A stretch of 64,000 nt of DNA from Schizochytrium sp. TIO01 (Eukaryota > Sar > Bigyra > Thraustochytrida > Thraustochytriidae), in the NCBI GenBank assembly GCA_004764695.1, contig SMSO01000004.1:1267501-1331500 (forward strand), read 5' to 3'. The position numbers and the translations under genes were made by a program. This document shows, one piece after another, positions 13,101-20,582 of the stretch; the stretch's first letter is position 1, and each line of letters begins with the position of its first letter. Under the pieces are notes generated by a model. It had not been told where the DNA came from and did no database searches. It saw only the letters and a list, made by a program, of their open reading frames with translations.

Positions 13101-13690
13101 GAGTCTGACAGTGCACACAGTGAGCGTTCTATGCCTTGGTCAAGCAACTTTGCTATTTTGAACTCGCGACTTCCAAGTTTTGTGGGGCCTTTTAGTTCAT
13201 CAGCCCAGAGTTCAACCATCAGACTTGCCTCAGGATCATCTAAAATATCTGCATTTAGATCCATCGTGGTTTCTTCTTCCCAGCGGGGCTGCTCACCTTG
13301 TTTTACGCTCGTTTGCCACTCTAAGGGCCTTCGAGTGTACTCCGCCTGCAAGACGACCTTGACAAAAGGGTACAGCTCATCTTGAACCTCCACAATACGT
13401 CGCAGCCTTCTACCTTCATGAATAGAGATGTGCAAGCTCCACTGGCCAGGCTCCCCTGTGGCAGACTCTCGAGGCCGTCTCAAGGGTCTTGCTGGAGATG
13501 TTCTAGTCACTTCTGCTCCTCGATTTGCTGCCACCATTCTTGATCTTCTCGGTTCTGCAAATGAGGTTGCGGAGTTTGACGGTGATAGTCTGCCTGAAGG
13601 TGATCTCGAATGACGCGGTGCATCCCAGTCATCGCGAGCCCTACGTCGTGGGCTCTCCAGTTCGCCGTCAGACCCCACCTCCGGACCCAT
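4082..13690 (-). CDS. Giant modular protein: C2-like, 19 Tudor/Agenet-like repeats, EF-hands, PUB-like domains
   Basis: Open for 3,202 codons from the ATG at 13,690; an upstream GTG at 13,744 was not used. A C2-like beta domain lies at about residues 80-210. Six copies of a ~65-residue helical module follow (F-x-x-E-x-R-V-T, R-K-x-T-G-R-P-V-L, L-C-x-x-L-G), resembling degenerate EF-hand pairs. Interleaved are 19 repeats of about 50 residues starting G-D-K-V-E-A-R-F-G-G and ending Y-D-D-G-D-A-E-x-G-V, joined by RS-rich linkers. This beta-barrel pattern fits Tudor/Agenet-like domains, which usually bind methylated or charged ligands. Later come an EF-hand pair (near 6,250-6,440; DHDGNGELTEDE, DADGSGSVTLVE), two PUB-like domains (near 5,110-5,300 and 4,690-4,880) and another EF-hand pair (near 4,180-4,360; DIDGDGYITARD). 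PUB domains in known proteins bind p97/VCP. No enzyme domain is visible; a calcium-responsive scaffold is a guess. The protein continues in the next frame leftwards. Confidence 0.85.
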   Translation of the reverse strand: MGPEVGSDGELESPRRRARDDWDAPRHSRSPSGRLSPSNSATSFAEPRRSRMVAANRGAEVTRTSPARPLRRPRESATGEPGQWSLHISIHEGRRLRRIVEVQDELYPFVKVVLQAEYTRRPLEWQTSVKQGEQPRWEEETTMDLNADILDDPEASLMVELWADELKGPTKLGSREFKIAKLLDQGIERSLCALSDSTGQLRISIRPSSSSQNRGLSPQTRHAVSEDKLPETKFSDAQRSPPSGATDTGSNRNSSKVAMIFEAEAPVTFNKLGMILRKVSGKPVLSSQRQQLMAFQREVGATPRTEVTMQQFFDLCERLGIKIEEEEGMTTTSRRASATSRQRTSSPSFTRTRGIHRSNSETSMVSDVRHKSNERLRDLFDQERRVTLASVSSFLRKVTGRPVLSRQRSQIQEFGKRLGLGVRDLLSFEEIEMICQELGLVEDTSGDEVRHQNHDAPHNPRSPTPASPSFARGEAVKARFGGRSRWFNGKIRRVNSDGTYDIDYDDGDAERGVDVSLIQSLDNTHGRSSMGFDSGLDSDTGVDNFLVGDKVEAKFGGGSHWFPGVIRRLNHNGTFDIKYDDGDAEHNVSASLIRPANVSSSRLRTGPASPGVASVTSTEEEHMVGKTNARGGPQSGSLIQETFLQERRVTISNVSNVIRKITGRPVLGSQRAKIQSFARSNGIGPRDIFELEQFEDLCGALGVQDTSNASPETSTEFSGSKSSAGTSKRESLRSSRYQDNVISDAEEQSFQRGQEVEARFGGKSRWYKGTIARVHSNGSVDINYADGDQERGVEPYLVRSIGREVSSPRQLRNTGRSPPSRSARMNYENSSLQSSSSQNSRGVSKNPNSMDEERALDIFQTSSRVTASNVSLLLRKLTGRPVLASQRKQISDFVKDRQIGPRDSFTETTFLELCETLGILSCSSDAIREEACPQGSLQEREEFRRGQKVEARFRGGSKWFKGTITRANMDDTFDIDYDDGDAEQGVRASMIRSLDSPDIRPISRSPRRTLSHAESDSESDMDAKGFRRGEKVEARFGGKSKWFTGTISRVNFNGTYDIAYDDGDSERGVRSALIRTLDRNPRSQSPRHRSTIDTDAESELDQAQSYQKGDKVEARFGGKSKWYSGTITRVHMNGTYDIAYDDGDAERGVRVSMIRAKGRVARSRSPRDRGGMDSEFDSEVEQTFRRGDKVEARFGGKLKWYSGTISRVHSNGTYDIKYDDGDAEQGVSSGMIRPSNNGIRANVPRHRAPPVDSEAESDTDAKGFRRGEKVEARFGGKSKWFTGTISRVNFNGTYDIAYDDGDSERGVRSALIRTLDRNPRSQSPRHRSTIDTDAESELDQAQSYQKGDKVEARFGGKSKWYSGTITRVHMNGTYDIAYDDGDAERGVRASMIRAKGRVARSRSPRDRGGMDSEFDSEVEQTVRRGDKVEARFGGKLKWYSGTISRVHSNGTYDIKYDDGDAEQGVRSLMIRARGGRRRSSSPRDKQRSVGESEAESEADVKGFRRGEKVQARFGGSHKYYPGTIARVHANGTYDIAYDDGDIERGVRASMIQSTNQSSRSQVRRRSRSPRRDELSVGEASQQAFKRGDRVEARFGGGSKYYLGTITQVRTNGTYDVTYDDGDAEQGVHIGDIKPLDTRPRVRSRSRSRSRSPRTRTEVGSDSETDIQNTFQRGDKVEARFGGQNKWYNGVITRTYTNGTYDIAYDDGDVEKRVPVRLIRLKQTSHRAKARPKSGEEDRLRYLFDRETKGVTLGSAVELLRKLLGRALTSSERRGMMAAARNQGAGARDELSFDQLLGICDELGLLSGNREVISPSTDNDTDQDRESAFKVEDRVEAKFQGGSKFYKGKITHVNRDGTYNIDYDDGDSEKRVPPKLVRRAGSPRGGKTNSSLTSDFRTGERIEGRFGGGGNWFPGTIRRVHRDGTYDVSYDDGDSESNVSASLLRRSEREESSSGEATFVDGQRVKAYFQGGQQLYSGVICKVHSDGTCDINYDDGDRETRVKPSLIKSADRSSPRRTSPRSRLRSRSPRRNERLRSRSPRRDNSAQSRSPRDEKIFRINQHVEAKFGGGSKWYKGRITAEHRDGTYSIDYDDGDKERHISSELIRKISSPRRDASSRVKGSLSRGDKVKARFKGSEEYFIGKISNVNRDGTYAVAFDDGDFDDQVAASNIEPFDAVKTNRGRSLSTSGRDNEQVKRFKYVFDRESRVTPGTAAEVIRKTIGTPLSSDQRKDAYMFCKQKGMQTSKALTFEEYKSICIALGVLEDTDVSGSEESSESERRRSRARSRSRSRSRSPRESSKKKFQVGDRVKAQFGGGDAWYPGRIVTVHRDGTVDIDYDDGDKEQRKTPDSVRLSSPRTADRNRKSASPRKSGRKSIWSKMRRLAAREAGHGHRPPSLQDIEEEADYLARCKKILGTRRFRELQRAFNKYDHDGNGELTEDEVARTFRDMGKSFSRSDIRKWMQEVDADGSGSVTLVEFIQAYTGIMFGDESEDSSDSSSSADHHKHTTRRRGRSHSRSRSMRSKHRSRSFSYSSESSFSSGAEVTERKLWKKEAWAKQLDHDTTGAIEDAFEEYCSKTRRGRRILPAKYFRVALVSTGKEASISQVGEYMRIMGLRKHDALSLPEFAHAYVYMFCDPEKDEFGRVGSYYEKLWGSGKTGGATLGQRSTMGDTETIAALAAQIFRSGEWKGTRVQHEAFLRKLSIGRSTEDIDALKKLIRAFENIDSEESGEINTSNTESLLRSAARDPVPLRATIEAFSKTRTQTSLPEFLAAFGFVFENITGSPTVPAAFAMLRLHETPRDLRIAAETVLQLINDILARPDDANLWQIRVHDKSFYAKVGRLRGGIELMDAIGFAPQRKASGVISEEGKIQMLALRGIADKHGRAMVEGLPQDLRVMLTVRREEIEQELRVIDGGALTVGEVVRHLQDECTLAELRKVLETALSIVMDVLQNPKDSRKWRIRCANPSFMRKIGQWAHGYELMSAIGFIQDQRADVFVLRGTETGLVGTASSTKSFHFPELTKEVENMLWRRKVDLEGALKALEVTIVTGRATIIEGAPSVKGGEHSQQRELRKQIKAGAPIEQLESFDMDKFQSTMHARSATEELQLKMIRKVFESMDIDGDGYITARDLKEALRQRGHDNSDAAVADWIRARDIDNDGSVSVAEFIASFAHVVPARLEASNSKSCNRDCQAYPICIEKWIW
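9303..10639. repeat. 714-bp tandem duplication inside the giant gene
   Basis: The blocks at about 9,303-9,925 and 10,017-10,639 are nearly identical at an offset of 714 bp, exactly 238 codons. The unit carries three Tudor-like repeats plus their linkers, so repeats 5-7 and 8-10 are recent copies of each other while the other repeats have diverged. The reading frame is kept. Confidence 0.85.
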
Positions 13691-13994
13691 ACGAGCCCCG
13701 CGCGCCGCTCCGCACAGGCATCCTCCGCAAGGTTCCCGTAGCACTGAAGAAGCTCTCGCCGTCCTGATCTAGCGTGGTCTGAATTCCAATCCCTCTATTC
13801 TTCAATTCCAAAGTTAAGCTCCGCTCGTTCCTGTGTTTCACATTTACGGAGCACTCCACATTTCTCCATTCTCCGTTGAGAAAGCAAAAAGCGGTCTAAC
13901 GGGCGGTAAAATAGGTCTTTAATTTCCTTCCTACGGTTGCCTATGCGACTCTTACTATCGTGCTTTCTGGGCCTTTTGGGGCTTCTTGGCCTTT

Positions 13995-14048
13995 CCTCTT
14001 TTATCTCTTTTACCTCCTTTATCTCTTTTATCTCTTTTATCTCTTTTA
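13995..14048. repeat. Pyrimidine-rich short tandem repeat upstream of the giant gene
   Basis: Repeats of the kind TTTTATCTC/TTTTACCTC lie about 300 bp upstream of the giant gene start, probably in its 5' untranslated region or promoter. Read on the minus strand they give an I-K-E repeat that I do not regard as a gene. Confidence 0.6.
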
Positions 14049-14091
14049 TTCTGTCCTGTTTTTTGTTTTGATGGTTCAGGTTTCCTTCCAT

Positions 14092-15234
14092 TCATGGGAA
14101 ACCTACAGGCAGAAGCAGATTCATGAGGTTATGGGATGGCTCAAGGCTTTGTCAAGTTCGGGGAGAAGACAGCTGTTTGCAGAGTGTTTTCCCAATCTTC
14201 TGTACACGTCAAGGGTGGGTAAGTGTGCAAGGATGGACGGGGTCGTACCTTCGCGTCCTTGTTGAGAGCGGCGAGGCTTTGTATTTGCGCCAATTTGTTG
14301 GACTGGCCAGCCAAGGCTATCTATATATAAAAGCTTGTTGAGAGCGGCGAGGCTTTGTATTTGCGCTATAGCCTATAGTAGGCACATGTTTAAGACTACT
14401 TATGGGCAGGAAACGATAAATGTTTTTTATTCTGCCTCAGCTAACTCGTACTAAAACCAATTAAGTACTAGCAGCAGATAGGAGAGAGTACTACTGTAGG
14501 GGCTGTTTTACTTGTTTTGGAGATGAGACGAAAGAATAGCGCCAAAACCGCAACTGAGGTCCGCTTGGTTTGCGCCCCTGCAGGGCAGGCCATTGGTGCT
14601 TGCCAGGCATACACGCAAGGCCTGTGCTTGTGGCGGCTACTTGAGGACTAGTTGACTGGGCTTCTTTGCGTCGCAAGACCTGTGCGATTGCTAATCGTGT
14701 ACCGGTCTGGAGAGAACTGAGAAGGACAGAAGACGCCACTCCAAAGAAAAATAACTACCGCAAGACCATGGAAAGTCGTATGCCTGGTGGCGTGGCCCGC
14801 TTTCACGCGCGTGCCAAACCGCAGGCGATGAACAATTCTGCACGCCTTAAATCTGGCGTCTGCTTTTCGGCAAATACAGAAGGTAAGTTCACATGAAAGG
14901 CCTTGTTGTTGTTCAGAATTCATCATCATGGAGTCACTCAAATTTATAACTCTTAGTGTTTAGAATAGATAAAACAATAGCTAAAAATGTATAACGGTGC
15001 AGCACTAGGGGCGAGCAAGTTGCAGCAAACGAAGGATGCAGAGCTAACAAGGTGAGAACGTGGGCTCTTTTAATCTATTTGCTTGTGTGCGTGTCTCGTG
15101 TGGGTTAATTTGATAGGTGTTTCGAATATCTTAAAACTGACTCGTAATGTATGCACTCGGCAATGAACGAAATTTGATTCCTTCTTGCTATGATGTCCGG
15201 CGGCGGACGAAATCGCTCATGATAAATTCTGGCC
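14092..15234. other. Intergenic region between divergent genes
   Basis: No convincing gene is seen. It holds a 33-bp direct repeat (14,258-14,290 and 14,334-14,366) containing GAGAGCGGCGAGGCTTTGTA, spaced 76 bp apart. It probably holds the promoters of the giant gene (leftward) and the SAP-domain gene (rightward). Confidence 0.5.
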
Positions 15235-16643
15235 ATGTCTTTGAATTTCGGCACTAATTTCTGTGTTCATTATCTATGGTTGTTTTCTGGTGAGAAGTAC
15301 ATGAATATGATGCGGACAGCCCCTCCACAAGACGCCTAGAAATCCGTCGAACTGTGTCCAAACCAGCAAGTATTAAATTCGAGCTCTTCAAAATTGAGAG
15401 CGAGGCACGCGGCATTAATCCAAAAAGTAAGGCAAGCAAAGAGAGGCTAATGCTTTGCTGGAACGATGAATTACGCAACGACCTGAAGAAGCTCGGAATC
15501 GAAGCAGAAGGTTCTAACAAAGAACTCAGTGATATGCTTGGGCTCACCAAGTACTTACGCCGCCGAGCTAATTTACGGTGTAGCGGGGTAGCTTGCGATG
15601 GCGACGACGGGGTTCCCAAGATGCCTGTTGATATGTCATTACGATGCCTCGAAAAAGAGCTTGAGGATCGTAAAATCGTACTTGCTGAACCAGGTCGTAA
15701 GGCTCGGATTGTGGCTTTGGAAGAGGCTCTTTTGAAAGAGGTAGAAGGCTTGGTAGGTGACGGCTTTGATTTTGGACGACGCTTCCTGAGTGTAGAGGAT
15801 CTGCTACCTTCAGATGAGCTCAACGATTGTGAATTACGTGAAGAGCTTAAAGCTCGCGGTCTTAAGGCACCTCGGAAAAAGCAGGAGAAACTAGATTTGC
15901 TCTACAAAGTTTGGGAGGAGGATATGGAATCTCGTGTGCAAGAATGTTTTCGGGAAGAGCTCCTAGACGAAATGGTTCGCCTCGGCGTTGGCCCCTTGAA
16001 GCATGAAGCCAATGATAAAATTATAGAATCGGATTTGGTGAAAGGTTCTTCGAATCTAGTCACGCTCCCTGAAGAGGAAAAATTGTCGCACCGTTTACTA
16101 CAACAATCTCACGAAAACTCACATCCATCCTCGTGCCTTCCACCTGCTTCTTCTTCATCTCGCAAACGAAAATCACCTTCTTCTAACGTGTCATCACGAA
16201 CTCGCTCGAAGGTTAAAGCAAACGTAGTAGAGTCGCCTGAACGTTCTCTACAGAAGGGTGTCGCATCTACAAACTTCGAAGAGAAATTATCTGAGCAAGA
16301 AGAAACCTTGTTGGACGAAGAAGATATGGTAAGCGTCAGGTCACCAAAGATAAAAGCAAACCCAGCTGGCTCGGATTCAGGGTATGAAACCCCGGCAAAA
16401 CGGGTGCGCAAATTTGCTGAGGAGTCTTTTCAGCGAACCGGCCTTGCCGAATTCTTTGGGGCCGCACCTCTGACGCCTTCAGATGTGGCAGCAGCAACTC
16501 AGCTTGCTCGTGCTGCTCGCCAACTTCTTGAACCTTTAGGCACCAATGAATTATTCATTACACTATTTCAGAGCGACAAATGGCGCGATGAGTACCGTGA
16601 ACCTCCATGTGAGGTAAGGCGAGGAAACTGCAGGATTCAATAG
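15235..16643 (+). CDS. SAP-domain-like nuclear protein, unknown function
   Basis: The main frame is open from 15,294 to a TAG at 16,641-16,643 but has no ATG near its start. The first bases translated as a start (15,354) are GTG. A 50-nt GT-AG intron (15,290-15,339; donor GTGAGAAG, acceptor CGCCTAG) would join the ATG at 15,235 to this frame in phase, which I favour. The protein has SAP-like helix-loop-helix units (near D-E-L-R-N-D-L-K-K-L-G-I and L-R-E-E-L-K-A-R-G-L-K-A-P), an acidic middle, and a basic S/R/K-rich segment resembling a nuclear localisation signal (S-S-R-K-R-K-S-P). SAP units typically bind AT-rich DNA. Near the end, GAG|GTAAGG at 16,613-16,621 is a good splice donor, so the last 10 or so residues may be intron read-through and another exon may follow. 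Convergent with the next gene. Confidence 0.6.
15290..15339 (+). other. Candidate 50-nt intron in the SAP-domain gene
   Basis: It begins GTGAGAAG and ends CCTAG. Removing it joins an ATG-initiated exon (15,235-15,289) in phase to the long frame. Without it that exon stops at 15,337 and the long frame has no start codon. Predicted only from signals and phase. Confidence 0.45.
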
Positions 16644-17043
16644 AGCAGTCAGAAATTTTAAACTCACCCCTTACTAAAGCTCTGCTCAACTATCTTACTT
16701 TTCGTATTGTTTTTGATTTGTTATTTTTGTATTGCTGTTTCTGTATTGCTACAAAATATAAACGTCATCCATAATTTAACATGGGTTGGGCAACACTCAA
16801 CCGCAGATTGAACACTAGACATGTTATGAAAGAGGAAACATATATTCGGACGACTAGGTGCATCCTTTAGGTCTTGATCGAGAAAAACATTGAGACTGAC
16901 TGACAAGCAATACCGTTCCATTATCTATGGAAGGCGTGCGAGAGAATTGATTGACCAGAGCCACCACCATTCTTATCCATATATTATATAATTTGTACTG
17001 TTTAATTGGTCCTTTGCGTTTTCCATCAAGATATTATCTGAAG
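16644..17043. other. Short convergent intergenic region
   Basis: AT-rich sequence between the 3' ends of the SAP-domain gene and the 17-kb gene. It presumably holds both 3' untranslated regions; nothing else recognised. Confidence 0.5.
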
Positions 17044-18687
17044 TCAATATACAATCGATTGACACCAGTGCCTTAGATGGATAATCGTGGCAGCAAAGCT
17101 GGTTTTGGGCCATTGATATTTCTCGTGGTGAACTTCTACAACAGCTAGGGTGCAATCAAGTGCTTCAATAACATCTTTAAGGCACAGCCAACTAAGTACA
17201 GTCGTTTTGTGTGTCGGTGAAGGTGCTGTGGTGAGCTGAAATATTGGAACAGGACGAACGGTTGAGTAAGTGAGCAGCACTGAGCGCCATGAGATTGTAA
17301 GTAGTTCCCATACTTCTGCTACCAAAGTTGAATGATATGCATTGAGCATATCAAGATGCTCTACGAAGCCAAGAGTAGTAGCAAGTAGTAAGCAAGCAGG
17401 TCTTAGTGCGGCCACGTCCGAACGTACACGACCCCTTATAACTCTTAAAGTGTTTAAGAGTCCTGAGCGAATTGCGCTAAGAGCTCCCTTATACTTGTCA
17501 ACGCCTTCGGAACTGCAATTATTCTCCACAAAAAGCCGGCAGAGACGCCGTACTTCATCATAAAATTCCCACTCCCTATCAGAAATTTCTGGATTAAAGC
17601 GTTGTTTTGTATATGTTTGTTTATCTTGCGGGATGTCGAGCCCATGGTTAAGCAGTCGAGTTGTCGGGACCAGCTCCAGCAAATTATCTGGAGAATATTT
17701 GACGCGCTGAATTGACCAATTTTCGTATACAGCTGTCATATCTCTCCAGAATATGTCCACTTTTTCTTTTAAGCTTCTCTCCAGAGCAACCCGAAGTTCT
17801 AAACGATGCTGGTGCGTTAAAAGGAAATATTCAAATTCGGATTCTTCCAAGACATGTTTGGCCAGAGTTGACGTCAATGCATTATCATTTTCAAACTCAC
17901 AGTCGCCTGAAAGCCACGCTTTGAGTGTTACTGAATCTATACCTACTTCTTTTGCAAGAGTTTCTGCAGAAATTTGTTTTCGGGCCATGTAAGTCGAAAC
18001 TATGGAGACTGTCTGAAAGGCGTACTGTATGTTTTTTTCATAAGGCCCCATCGGTTTTTGAGACCCTACAAGGCATGAAGTTGGCATGCTGTGATAACAT
18101 TTAGACTGCTGTGCACCACGACTTCTGAGTCGTGATGCCTCCTGACCATCGGTAACTGTTGGCAATTGAGTACCCGCATCACAACGCACACTTTCTGCAC
18201 TTATATCAGGGATTTTGTTCTTGAGATGTGTCAGTGAGACTGAAGTCACGACTGACCTCTCTGCTGGAGCTGGATTCGTTTTAAGGCCACACTGAAACAG
18301 ATCAGAGTTCTCAAGCTCGCTATCTGGAAAGGGTGGCGTGATCTGGTCTTGAGTATCAGGAAGCTCTCCCCTTGTACAGTGGATTTCTTTACAGCAATTC
18401 TTAATTACATGAGGCTGGCGTTGTCTTTTAGCTCCATTATCTTCGTGGCACACATCTTTAAGGCCGCCTAGAGCTGGTGATAAGGCATTCTTTTGAAGTT
18501 TTGCTGAGTCCCTTTGTCGATTTAGGGTGAGTTCTTCCACAATTATTTCTCTGCTGCAGCGTGTTTCTTGAGTCCTCTTTCTGTTCTTTGCAATTTGATC
18601 CCTACAATATAGATTCTGTCTGTCATTGGGAGTTTCTTGATAATATTGATTAATTTCGTTCTGGTGTACGAATTGTGAGGGCAACAT
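17044..18687 (-). CDS. Unknown protein with a possible helix-turn-helix segment
   Basis: A 547-codon frame from the ATG at 18,687 to the TGA at 17,044-17,046; it stays open to a GTG at 18,849, which is not a credible start. The first half is charged and low in predicted structure. In the middle, I-S-A-E-T-L-A-K-E-V-G-I-D-S-V-T-L-K-A-W-L reads like a helix-turn-helix of Cro or homeodomain type (A-x-x-x-G-I-x-x-x-T-L-x-x-W). The C-terminal 250 residues look helical, with conserved-looking tryptophans and leucines. I do not recognise the family. A DNA-binding role is only suggested by that segment. It is a long uninterrupted frame of ordinary composition, so it is probably a real gene. Confidence 0.65.
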   Translation of the reverse strand: MLPSQFVHQNEINQYYQETPNDRQNLYCRDQIAKNRKRTQETRCSREIIVEELTLNRQRDSAKLQKNALSPALGGLKDVCHEDNGAKRQRQPHVIKNCCKEIHCTRGELPDTQDQITPPFPDSELENSDLFQCGLKTNPAPAERSVVTSVSLTHLKNKIPDISAESVRCDAGTQLPTVTDGQEASRLRSRGAQQSKCYHSMPTSCLVGSQKPMGPYEKNIQYAFQTVSIVSTYMARKQISAETLAKEVGIDSVTLKAWLSGDCEFENDNALTSTLAKHVLEESEFEYFLLTHQHRLELRVALERSLKEKVDIFWRDMTAVYENWSIQRVKYSPDNLLELVPTTRLLNHGLDIPQDKQTYTKQRFNPEISDREWEFYDEVRRLCRLFVENNCSSEGVDKYKGALSAIRSGLLNTLRVIRGRVRSDVAALRPACLLLATTLGFVEHLDMLNAYHSTLVAEVWELLTISWRSVLLTYSTVRPVPIFQLTTAPSPTHKTTVLSWLCLKDVIEALDCTLAVVEVHHEKYQWPKTSFAATIIHLRHWCQSIVY

Positions 18688-19226
18688 TGAGAGAAACAAT
18701 GATGATACAGAATTCCTTGCGACTCCTTGTATGGAGTTTTGTTTTGGTTTGTGTTGGCAGAGGAAATTGCAAAAAACAGTATATCTTGAGCAAGAGGTTA
18801 TATGAAAGCAAGGAACTTGAATCAAAACAGAGTATTGACCTAATTGCACGCTGTATTTCGCAAGAAAGTGCCTGGTCCCTTCTGGATTCTTCCTTGGGTA
18901 GAGTCCTTAGCTCAACGACGACTATATGTTTCCTACCTGTGCACGATTGCAACAGAGCTAGAAGTGGCCAGCTGGATTAGTATGAGCGGCTTTGCCTGTT
19001 GCGATTCCGTTGGTCTCACAGAGTAACTGAATCAGCTTATCTCTGATAAATACCTCAGCGTATCTATTCTCTACGAGACGTGGATGTGCGACACCGTTAT
19101 AGCCTTGGATATAGTTTGGAACCGCGTTGAATGAAGGACTTGATGGGGCGTTTTTCAAGAGTTCGCGAATATTATAAAAGCTAGGTCCAATGAATATGTC
19201 TGATTGTTCAGCACGTGAATGTCGTA

Positions 19227-19454
19227 TTATTATAGTTATAGTTATAGTTATAGTTATAGTTATAGTTATAGTTATAGTTATAGTTATAGTTATAGTTATA
19301 GTTATAGTTATAGTTATAGTTATTGTTATTGTTATAGTTATTGTTATTGTTATTGTTATTGTTATTGTTATTGTTATTGTTATTGTTATTGTTATTGTTA
19401 TTGCTATTGTTATTGTTATTGTTATTGTTATTGTTATTGTTATTGTTATTGTAA
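19227..19454. repeat. Hexanucleotide microsatellite (TATAGT)n then (TATTGT)n
   Basis: About 38 copies of a 6-bp unit. The left part is TATAGT and the right part mostly TATTGT, with a few switched units at the boundary and one TATTGC. The length divisible by three keeps frames open on both strands. Confidence 0.95.
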
Positions 19455-19795
19455 TGACGATAATTTTAAAACATGAAAACAAGAAAAGGAATAATTAAGC
19501 AGCAAATCTTAATCAGAAGGACTCAGCGTGTTCGTGGTACTGGGTAGAAATGACACAGTCTTGAGTAGAAAAACTTGTGTGGATTAGTCACGTTGTTTAC
19601 ACCCATAAATCATTATTTTACAGCATTTCACTCATTCATTGCATCAAATCCAAAACAGTGAGATAATTCAGGCACAAGCGCACTTACTGTAGGTTGTTTG
19701 ACTATTTCGCGCCAGCTTCATACTTGTAAAGAAAGAGTAATATATGCACTTTGGCCCTCCTCCTCTGTTTTATACGCCACGGAGATTTGGAGTCT

Positions 19796-20258
19796 GGTTG
19801 GTTTGCAAATGCAGGAATGCAAATTGTTCCATTTCTTTACTAGTATCATTTGAGCGACTGTGTCATGAGAGTCTTTACCATAGCATAAAAGGAGGTAGAG
19901 AGGAGTGTTATGCTGGTATAGACACAGAGCTTATATGTGGTGGAAAAGATACATGAGATTTTGAAGTACGATTTTGAAATGACGTCGCATTTTCAAAACT
20001 GCGATGTTTCTTTGTCATTCGTCGTTGGTTGGTTTGCAAATGCAGGAATGCAAATTGTTCCATTTCTTTACTAGTATCATTTGAGCGACTGTGTCATGAG
20101 AGTCTTTACCATAGCATAAAAGGAGGTAGGGAGGAGTGTTATGCTGGTATAGACACAGAGCTTATATGTGGTGGAAAAAGATACATGAGATTTTGAAGTA
20201 CGATTTTGAAATAACGTCGCATTTTCAAAACTGCGGTGTTTCTTTGTCATTCGTCGTT
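19796..20258. repeat. 231-bp direct tandem duplication
   Basis: Copies at 19,796-20,026 and 20,027-20,258 differ by only a few bases and one inserted A. Both begin GGTTGGTTTGCAAATGCAGG. Non-coding as far as can be seen. Confidence 0.9.
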
Positions 20259-20582
20259 TCTTATCTAATCTTTACTATTACAAAGCGCACAGAAAACTCA
20301 GAAATAGTGGTGCGATGAAATGATATTGCCATCCTCTAGATAAGTTTAAGAGGGAGATCCAATTTCGATTTTATTTTCGAGCATTGCATGTACATCTTCC
20401 ATGCACTCATTTGCGCAAGGACTTAAAATCATTGTCGTTTATATATGGTGAAGCATTTCAGGAAGACACGGAAGTGGTACTGTATCGTGAGATTTTTTAA
20501 TTGTAATGAGGTATGAAAAGCTACCTTACGCTATCAAGAAACATCTTTAACAAGAACAATGAGAAGTTCCGGGTCATGCAAA

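Larger units (their letters stand above)
18688..20582. other. Repeat-bearing intergenic region
   Basis: No gene is recognised. The region holds the hexanucleotide satellite (19.2-19.45 kb) and the 231-bp duplication (19.8-20.26 kb), listed separately. The open frames across the satellite (I-T-I-T, V-I-V-I and S-Y-S-Y repeats) are products of the repeat. Confidence 0.6.

Noticed and set aside
13795-14091. Minus-strand frame encoding an I-K-E repeat next to the giant gene
   Set aside because: It is the translation of a pyrimidine-rich short tandem repeat in the likely 5' UTR, with no other features.
15254-15823. 189-codon minus-strand frame opposite the SAP-domain gene
   Set aside because: Serine/arginine-rich composition typical of an antisense shadow; the plus strand has recognisable SAP-like units.
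18958-19498. Long frames of I-T, V-I or S-Y repeats
   Set aside because: They are products of a hexanucleotide satellite whose length keeps all frames open.
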